Below, in pieces: positions 13,377-17,295 of a stretch of DNA of 17,295 nucleotides; positions within the stretch are counted from its first letter, which is position 1; each line of letters begins with the position of its first letter. This DNA comes from Clostridia bacterium. GTDB lineage: Bacteria > Bacillota > Clostridia > Oscillospirales > CAG-382. The notes under the pieces were generated by a model. That model did not search any database. It worked only from the letters and a program-made list of their open reading frames with translations, and was not told where the DNA came from. The translations under genes and the position numbers were made by a program. The DNA is taken from contig JAFVXP010000046.1 in NCBI GenBank assembly GCA_017501055.1, positions 1 through 17,295 on the forward strand. The letters are read 5' to 3'.

Positions 13377-14627
13377 ATGTCATACGATATCAAGGATATT
13401 TCCCTTTGGGAAAGCGGCGAAACCAAAATTCAATGGGTTAAAAGCAATATGGACCTTCTTCGTGGTATCGAAGAAGAATTTATAAAGACAAAACCGTTTA
13501 ATGGCTTGCGTGTTGCGCTTTCTGTCCATCTTGAAGCAAAGACCGCATATCTCTGCCGTGTACTCGCATCGGGCGGTGCGGAAATGTATATAACCGGCTC
13601 CAACCCCTTGTCCACACAGGACGACGTTGCGGCGGCTCTCGTTCACGGCGGTCTTAACGTTTATGCTTGGCACGGTTGCACCGACGAAGAATACGAGATG
13701 CACACATCCCGTGTTATCGAAGAGGGCAAGCCCAATATCATTATCGACGACGGCGGCGACCTCGTAAACCTTATCCATACCAAATACCGTGAGCTTCTTC
13801 CCAACGTCATCGGCGGTTGCGAAGAAACAACAACGGGTATAATAAGATTGCACGCTATGGCACGTGAAGGCATTCTCGAATTCCCCATGGTTCTCGTTAA
13901 CGATGCAGACTGTAAGCATCTTTTCGATAACCGCTACGGCACGGGCCAGTCCGTTTGGGACGGTATCAACAGAACTACAAACCTCATCGTTGCAGGCAAA
14001 AAGGTCGTTGTCGCAGGCTACGGCTGGTGCGGTAAGGGTGTTGCAATGCGTGCAAAGGGCTTGGGCGCATCGGTCGTTGTAACAGAGGTAGACCCCATTC
14101 GTGCAATGGAAGCAGTAATGGACGGCTTTGCCGTTATGCCTATGGATGAGGCTGCAAAGATCGGTGATTTCTTCTGTACCGTAACGGGCAACTGCGAAAT
14201 CATCACAAAACAGCATTTCCCCTTGCTTAAGGACGGCGCAATACTCACGAATGCAGGTCACTTTGACGTTGAAGTCGATATGAAGGCTCTCCGTGAATAT
14301 GCTGTCGAGACCTTCGAAGCACGTAATAATATCATCGGCTACAAGCTCCCCAACGGCAATACCGTTTACGTTATCGCAGAGGGCAGACTTGTAAACATCT
14401 GCGCAGGCGACGGACACCCTGCAGAAATTATGGATATGTCCTTTGCAATTCAGGCGCTTTCTGCGCTCCATTTGGTCAACAATAAGGGTAACCTTACAGA
14501 AAAGCTTCTCCGTGTACCGAGAGAGGTTGACGAAGACGTTGCAAGACGTAAGCTTGCTTTCTGGGGTTGCAAGATAGATACTCTCACCGATAATCAGAAA
14601 AAATACCTAAGCGCCTGGAACCACTGA
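13377..14627 (+). CDS. ahcY: AhcY-family hydrolase, probably S-inosylhomocysteine-preferring
   Basis: AhcY enzymes use bound NAD to split SAH reversibly into homocysteine and a nucleoside. The 416-aa product is the short archaeal/Thermotoga-like form without the C-terminal Lys/Tyr extension of eukaryotic enzymes. Conserved parts are STQDDVAAAL, IIDDGGDLVNLIHTKY, GCEETTTG, the Lys and Asp of CKHLFDN, the NAD fold GYGWCGKG with acidic partner in VTEVDP, and NAGHFDVEVDM. In the substrate segment it reads VHLEAKT: His51, Glu53, Lys55, where the human enzyme has His55, Thr57, Glu59. Glu59 contacts the adenine amino group in that enzyme, and the HxExK form has, as far as I recall, been linked to preference for inosyl substrates. 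With the upstream deaminase this suggests hydrolysis of S-inosylhomocysteine to inosine and homocysteine. CGGAGG precedes the start. Confidence 0.93.
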   Translation: MSYDIKDISLWESGETKIQWVKSNMDLLRGIEEEFIKTKPFNGLRVALSVHLEAKTAYLCRVLASGGAEMYITGSNPLSTQDDVAAALVHGGLNVYAWHGCTDEEYEMHTSRVIEEGKPNIIIDDGGDLVNLIHTKYRELLPNVIGGCEETTTGIIRLHAMAREGILEFPMVLVNDADCKHLFDNRYGTGQSVWDGINRTTNLIVAGKKVVVAGYGWCGKGVAMRAKGLGASVVVTEVDPIRAMEAVMDGFAVMPMDEAAKIGDFFCTVTGNCEIITKQHFPLLKDGAILTNAGHFDVEVDMKALREYAVETFEARNNIIGYKLPNGNTVYVIAEGRLVNICAGDGHPAEIMDMSFAIQALSALHLVNNKGNLTEKLLRVPREVDEDVARRKLAFWGCKIDTLTDNQKKYLSAWNH

Positions 14628-14634
14628 TAATTCT

Positions 14635-14660
14635 CCCCAAAAATGCAAGCATTTTCGGGG
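14635..14660. repeat. GGGGACCCC-family hairpin, copy 2
   Basis: CCCCAAAAATGC (14635-14646) pairs with GCATTTTCGGGG (14649-14660), one A-C mismatch, and is followed by ACCCC. It begins 8 bases after the ahcY stop. There is no T run, so it is a poor classical terminator. Copies 1 and 3 are at 3534-3557 and 14866-14889. Confidence 0.7.
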
Positions 14661-14683
14661 ACCCCAAAGTCGCTAACGCTCCC

Positions 14684-14705
14684 AATCAAAAACAAGTTTT
14701 TGATT
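14684..14705. repeat. 10-bp perfect hairpin
   Basis: AATCAAAAAC (14684-14693) and GTTTTTGATT (14696-14705) with a two-base gap. Part of the palindrome island between ahcY and deoD. Confidence 0.7.
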
Positions 14706-14713
14706 GATTTTCG

Positions 14714-14779
14714 TGAGGTTCGTTCGCTCTCGCCAATCTTGTGCGCGCCCTGCGGGCTTGTCCAAGATTGCGAACCTCA
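14714..14779. repeat. Nested three-stem palindrome
   Basis: TGAGGTTCG (14714-14722) pairs with 14771-14779; inside, CAATCTTG (14734-14741) pairs with 14763-14770; at the tip GCCC (14747-14750) pairs with GGGC (14754-14757). The two outer right arms are contiguous while the left arms are separated by 11 bases, giving a large bulge. Confidence 0.7.
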
Positions 14780-14783
14780 TAGG

Positions 14784-14818
14784 TATATTTTTCAAGGCAC
14801 ATGTCCTTGAAAAATATA
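14784..14818. repeat. 14-bp perfect hairpin
   Basis: TATATTTTTCAAGG (14784-14797) and its reverse complement (14805-14818) around CACATGT. Its right arm overlaps the outer repeat beginning at 14816. Confidence 0.75.
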
Positions 14819-14934
14819 GAGTTTAAATTGTATAGAGAACGCCCTCGGCTCCCATGTGCAGAACACCCCGCAAAATTCATTTTGCGGGGACCCCATTCCC
14901 TCACAAAAAATGGAATTCACTGTATAAACTCTAT
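14816..14934. repeat. Element bounded by 10-bp inverted ends, containing GGGGACCCC hairpin copy 3
   Basis: ATAGAGTTTA (14816-14825) and TAAACTCTAT (14925-14934) are exact inverted ends. Inside, CCCCGCAAAA (14866-14875) pairs with TTTTGCGGGG (14880-14889), followed by ACCCC, the third copy of this hairpin family. No reading frame of interest. Confidence 0.65.
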
Positions 14935-14966
14935 GTCTGTGTGATTTCAAAAAAATATGAATGTAG

Positions 14967-14988
14967 GGACCGGCGTCCTCGACGGTCC
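14967..14988. repeat. GGACCG/CGGTCC hairpin repeat
   Basis: GGACCG (14967-14972) pairs with CGGTCC (14983-14988). The surrounding TGTAGGGACCGGCGTCCTCG resembles short dispersed repeats I recall from gut Clostridia genomes. From here to 15066 no gene is visible. Confidence 0.55.
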
Positions 14989-15066
14989 GTTTGAAAAACA
15001 AAGAATAAAAACGTATTGCGGTGTTATCACAGGAATTAAAAACCAACCTACACCGTGACAATAAAA

Positions 15067-15091
15067 ATCTTTTCGGCTTTGCCGAAAAGAT
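15067..15091. other. 11-bp perfect hairpin upstream of deoD
   Basis: ATCTTTTCGGC (15067-15077) and GCCGAAAAGAT (15081-15091), loop TTT. It is followed on the plus strand by ACCTTACTTC rather than a T run. It may be a terminator remnant, a leader structure of deoD, or another repeat. Confidence 0.6.
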
Positions 15092-15094
15092 ACC

Positions 15095-15129
15095 TTACTT
15101 CTTCACTATTACTTCTTACCTATTACTTC
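15095..15129 (+). repeat. 14-bp tandem repeat, 2.5 copies
   Basis: TTACTTCTTCACTA (15095-15108), TTACTTCTTACCTA (15109-15122) and TTACTTC (15123-15129). The repeat is pyrimidine-rich and abuts the hairpin holding the deoD ribosome site. Confidence 0.75.
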
Positions 15130-15148
15130 AAAAAACCGGAGGTTTTTT
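15130..15148 (+). promoter_or_regulatory. Hairpin enclosing the deoD ribosome binding site
   Basis: AAAAAACC (15130-15137), GGA, GGTTTTTT (15141-15148): a perfect 8-bp stem whose loop and 3' arm contain the GGAGG site, eight bases before the ATG. It could mask the site, though the stem is mostly A-U and weak. Confidence 0.6.
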
Positions 15149-15150
15149 CA

Positions 15151-15849
15151 ATGTCTACTCCTCATAATACAGCAAATATCGGCGATATTGCGGAATCCGT
15201 CGTAATGTGCGGCGACCCGCTACGTATTAAATATATTGCCGAAACCTATCTTACGGACGCTGTCTGCTTTAATAACGTTCGTGGTATGCTTGGCTATACG
15301 GGCTACTATAACGGAAAACGTGTTTCGGTTATGGGACACGGTATGGGTATGGCTTCGATAGGCATCTATGCTTACGAGCTTTATAACCATTACGGCGTAA
15401 AACAAATTATCCGTGCAGGAAGCGCAGGCGGTATCGGCGAGGGCGTTAACGTTCGTGATATAATTATCGCACAGGGCGTTTGCCACGACAGCAACTTTGC
15501 TTGGCAGTACAAGCTCCCCGGAACCTTCGCACCGATAGCGGATTTCGACCTTCTCAAGGCTGCCGATAAAAAGGCAGAAGAGCTTGGTCTTTCCGTAAGA
15601 GTCGGCAATATCTATTCCACCGACGTTTTCTATGCACCCGAGGAAGTCAACGCACAATGGAAGGAAATGGGAATCCTTGGCGTTGAAATGGAAGCGGCGT
15701 CACTTTATATGATTGCGGCAAAGGCAGGCAAAAAGGCTCTCTGCGTTTGCACTGTCAGCAACCATATGTTCACAAAGGAAGAGCTTTCGGTTGAAGAACG
15801 CCAGATGGGCTTTGACGATATGATAAAGCTCTGCTTGGAAATCGCATAA
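15151..15849 (+). CDS. deoD: Purine nucleoside phosphorylase, DeoD (hexameric) type
   Basis: DeoD cleaves purine nucleosides with phosphate to base plus ribose 1-phosphate. The 232-aa protein shows the family pattern: TPHNTANIGDIAESVVMCGDPLR (His5, Gly21, Arg25), Arg44, VSVMGHGMGMAS, RAGSAGG (Arg88, Ser91), DSNFAW, and GVEMEAASLY (Glu179, Met180, Glu181). In the catalytic loop it reads TVSNH: Asn204 (codon AAC at 15760-15762) stands where the E. coli enzyme has the general acid Asp204, while Arg217 is kept. Human-type phosphorylases, which use 6-oxopurines only, have Asn in the equivalent role, so I infer preference for inosine or guanosine over adenosine. That suits the two genes upstream, which should make inosine. 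The start at 15151 is set by GGAGG and homology; the frame is open further upstream without a site. Confidence 0.93.
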   Translation: MSTPHNTANIGDIAESVVMCGDPLRIKYIAETYLTDAVCFNNVRGMLGYTGYYNGKRVSVMGHGMGMASIGIYAYELYNHYGVKQIIRAGSAGGIGEGVNVRDIIIAQGVCHDSNFAWQYKLPGTFAPIADFDLLKAADKKAEELGLSVRVGNIYSTDVFYAPEEVNAQWKEMGILGVEMEAASLYMIAAKAGKKALCVCTVSNHMFTKEELSVEERQMGFDDMIKLCLEIA

Positions 15850-15852
15850 ATA

Positions 15853-15891
15853 AAATCACCCCGAGAGAACTATGTTTTCTTGGGGTGATTT
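15853..15891 (+). terminator. Hairpin terminator after deoD
   Basis: AAATCACCCC (15853-15862) pairs with GGGGTGATTT (15882-15891), and AGA with TCT can extend the stem. The T tract is short, so termination may be only moderate. Confidence 0.65.
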
Positions 15892-15892
15892 G

Positions 15893-15921
15893 TTGAATTT
15901 TCTGTAAAATTGTGATATACT
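15893..15921 (+). promoter_or_regulatory. Promoter of the Cys-rich membrane protein gene
   Basis: TTGAAT (15893-15898), 17-bp spacer, TATACT (15916-15921). A short AAGCT/AGCTT inverted repeat (15923-15940) falls at the expected start of the transcript. Confidence 0.75.
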
Positions 15922-15952
15922 AAAGCTCAAATCGAAGCTTAGAGTATAAAGA

Positions 15953-16696
15953 ATGAAGAAAACAAAGGCTAAATTATCACGAATTTCAATATTGCATTAT
16001 ATCAAGCTTGTCGTGCGCTCACTTCTTTTTGTGGGTGTTTTGGTGTATTATATCCTCGGCAAAACAGAAGTGCTTGATGAATTCCACCCCATACCTATCG
16101 GCGTTTGTATTTACTTTACTGTTGAAATGATCTTCCGCTTTTTCCCTTCAAAATTGGAGAGTATGGGCTGTCAAAAGCAGTTCGCAAGGAACTACGAACC
16201 GATAGGGGATAATATCAAACCGCAAAATCAATCCTGGAAGAGAACCTTTCTCGTTGCTGTCGTCTGGCTTGCGCTTAACGGGATTATAGGCCTGCTGTAT
16301 TTCGCAGATATGATCGACGAGGGCATATTGGTGCTCATCGCAATTGCATATTCGGTCTGCGATATAATCTGTATCCTCTTTTTCTGCCCGTTCCAAACGT
16401 GGTTTATGAAAAACCGTTGCTGTGCAACCTGCAGGATATATAACTGGGACTTTGCGATGATGTTCACACCTCTTGTTTTTATCCCGTCGGTATATACCTA
16501 TACACTTCTCGGGTTTTCACTTTTACTGCTTCTCCGCTGGGAGATCACGTATAAGCTCCACCCCGAAAGGTTCGCAACGAACACGAATAAATGTCTTGAT
16601 TGCTCCAACTGCCAAGAAAAACTTTGCAGCCACAAAACCCAACTTCAATCCTTTTTGAAAAAATACAGAACAAGATTCTTTAACGTGAAGAAATAA
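15953..16696 (+). CDS. Membrane protein with cytosolic-side cysteine clusters, unknown function
   Basis: I do not recognise a named family. The 247-aa protein starts with a very basic stretch and has about four to five hydrophobic segments (roughly 19-36, 49-64, 99-118, 126-146 and 168-195). Two cysteine groups stand out: C156-C157-x-x-C160 in FMKNRCCATCRIYNWD, and Cys214, 217, 220, 225 with His227 in CLDCSNCQEKLCSHK near the basic C-terminus. The spacing suggests a bound metal ion or iron-sulphur centre between the loop and the tail, which is inference. The ribosome site is weak (AAAG five bases upstream). It has its own promoter and terminator, so it does not clearly belong to the deoD unit. 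A redox or metal-related membrane function is possible but unsupported. Confidence 0.85.
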   Translation: MKKTKAKLSRISILHYIKLVVRSLLFVGVLVYYILGKTEVLDEFHPIPIGVCIYFTVEMIFRFFPSKLESMGCQKQFARNYEPIGDNIKPQNQSWKRTFLVAVVWLALNGIIGLLYFADMIDEGILVLIAIAYSVCDIICILFFCPFQTWFMKNRCCATCRIYNWDFAMMFTPLVFIPSVYTYTLLGFSLLLLLRWEITYKLHPERFATNTNKCLDCSNCQEKLCSHKTQLQSFLKKYRTRFFNVKK

Positions 16697-16699
16697 ACG

Positions 16700-16729
16700 A
16701 AAACCGTACGTGAAAAACGTACGGTTTTT
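16700..16729 (+). terminator. Terminator of the Cys-rich membrane protein gene
   Basis: AAAACCGTACGT (16700-16711) pairs perfectly over 12 bp with 16717-16728, loop GAAAA, ending in a T run. Confidence 0.92.
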
Positions 16730-16764
16730 AATTATAGCAATATAGGTTAAGCAAAAGGAAAGAA

Positions 16765-16783
16765 GGGTGACAAATTGTCACCC
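16765..16783 (-). terminator. Terminator hairpin of the convergent membrane protein gene
   Basis: GGGTGACAA (16765-16773) and TTGTCACCC (16775-16783) form a perfect inverted repeat, followed on the minus strand by TTCTTTCC. It lies 22 bases beyond the stop of the minus-strand gene. Confidence 0.65.
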
Positions 16784-16805
16784 CTCGCTATGTCCTATTT
16801 TTGCA

Positions 16806-17295
16806 TCAACCGTATTCTTCTTCACGGTATTTACATATGAAGTGTGCACCGATGCACATTCCAAGACCGACAGCCGTGCAGATACCGCCGATCAAATAGC
16901 CTGCGCCGACAAGTCCGACAACGCCGAACAGTAACACGTATATACCTACACTGCCAAGAACGTTGCCAATGATCGAGAAGCCCTCGATTTCATCATCGTC
17001 TCTAATAAGATGGACAATATCGCTGACAATATTAACAAGGATGCGCAACGGATAGGTGATTAAAAACAGAGCGTAACACAACAGAGCCACAAAGAACGCA
17101 CCAAGCATCGATGTGCCGTCATCGATATAGGAATACGTATCTGTCAAATATCCGTTTACGTACACCTTTATGATAACTCTGACAGGCGGATAACGTTCCT
17201 CTAACATTGCACCAAATATCTTTTTCAACGATCTCAAGTCACGCCACAGATAGACAAACATGCCCGTAATTATCATAGCACCGTAGAAGACAAGC
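16806..17295 (-). CDS. Membrane protein, 5' end outside the window, unknown function
   Basis: An ATG at 17276 could start a 156-aa protein, but the frame stays open to the window edge (adding LVFYGA) and joins a hydrophobic segment LVFYGAMIITGMFVYLW, and no ribosome site precedes that ATG. I therefore treat the gene as cut at its 5' end. After the first membrane segment come a basic loop (RDLRSLKK), a soluble stretch with RVIIKVYVNGYLTDTYSYIDDG, a second membrane segment (about 58-78 counting from that ATG), an acidic DDDEIEG loop, and two closely packed glycine-rich segments at the C-terminus, ending in CKYREEEYG. I recognise no family. Confidence 0.75.
   Translation of the reverse strand, partial: LVFYGAMIITGMFVYLWRDLRSLKKIFGAMLEERYPPVRVIIKVYVNGYLTDTYSYIDDGTSMLGAFFVALLCYALFLITYPLRILVNIVSDIVHLIRDDDEIEGFSIIGNVLGSVGIYVLLFGVVGLVGAGYLIGGICTAVGLGMCIGAHFICKYREEEYG

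Noticed and set aside
13380..14471. Long minus-strand open frame (363 codons) opposite ahcY
   Set aside because: The plus strand encodes a clear AhcY homologue across the same bases; the antisense translation resembles no family and is a codon-bias artefact.
14714..14779. tRNA or other classical RNA gene
   Set aside because: The stems do not form a cloverleaf and I see no T-loop GTTCRA or CCA-end arrangement; a nested palindrome explains the region.
14991..15019. Separate promoter for deoD (TTGAAA with TATTGC)
   Set aside because: The spacing of 17 bp is right, but the -10 is a poor match, so I did not list it; deoD may depend on read-through or an unseen promoter.

Overview
The window looks like chromosomal DNA of an uncultured, low-to-mid GC, spore-forming-lineage Clostridia (Firmicutes). 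The grounds are a condensin scpA-scpB pair followed directly by gerW/ytfJ (a sporulation-associated family), strong AGGAGG-type ribosome binding sites, near-consensus sigma-A promoters with 17-bp spacers, an FMN riboswitch on a RibU ECF transporter gene, and short palindromic repeats of the kind I associate with gut Oscillospiraceae-like genomes. The assignment to that group is inference. No phage, transposase or CRISPR locus is visible.

Layout. 1-1200 (+): last 20 codons of scpA, scpB and gerW, closed by a strong terminator. 1201-1503: hairpin and a palindromic repeat element. 1504-3234 (-): DUF4127 lipoprotein. 3235-3704: a 79-bp sequence present twice, each copy carrying a terminator hairpin, with a hairpin-rich segment between. 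3705-4427 (-): nagB on its own consensus promoter. 4497-7319 (-): trkA-trkH potassium uptake operon. 7320-8491 (+): ribU under an FMN riboswitch whose variable arm is enlarged by about 250 nt of two long hairpins. 8556-11104 (+): a DUF4434 gene broken by one in-frame TAA (read TAAATG), overlapping by TAATG a COG2509-type flavoprotein. 11129-11980: an XRE repressor (-) divergent from a SLOG-like protein (+), with two matching 17-bp operators around the promoter of the latter. 12106-15849 (+): amidohydrolase (mtaD-like), ahcY-like hydrolase and deoD-like phosphorylase, the last separated by a 0.5-kb island of palindromes. 15953-16696 (+): Cys-rich membrane protein. 16806-17295 (-): 3' part of another membrane protein running off the window.

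The most coherent system is the purine and methyl-cycle block at 12106-15849. The first enzyme resembles S-adenosylhomocysteine (SAH)/methylthioadenosine deaminases. The second is an AhcY homologue carrying His51-x-Glu53-x-Lys55 where the human enzyme has His-x-Thr-x-Glu. The third is a hexameric-type purine nucleoside phosphorylase with Asn204 where the E. coli enzyme has the general acid Asp204. Together these fit a route in which SAH is deaminated first to S-inosylhomocysteine, then hydrolysed to inosine plus homocysteine, then phosphorolysed to hypoxanthine. Each enzyme family is known; the combination with the active-site substitutions is the notable point and needs biochemical confirmation.

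The second candidate system is the XRE/SLOG pair, a compact regulator-target unit with a clear operator architecture and an unknown ligand.
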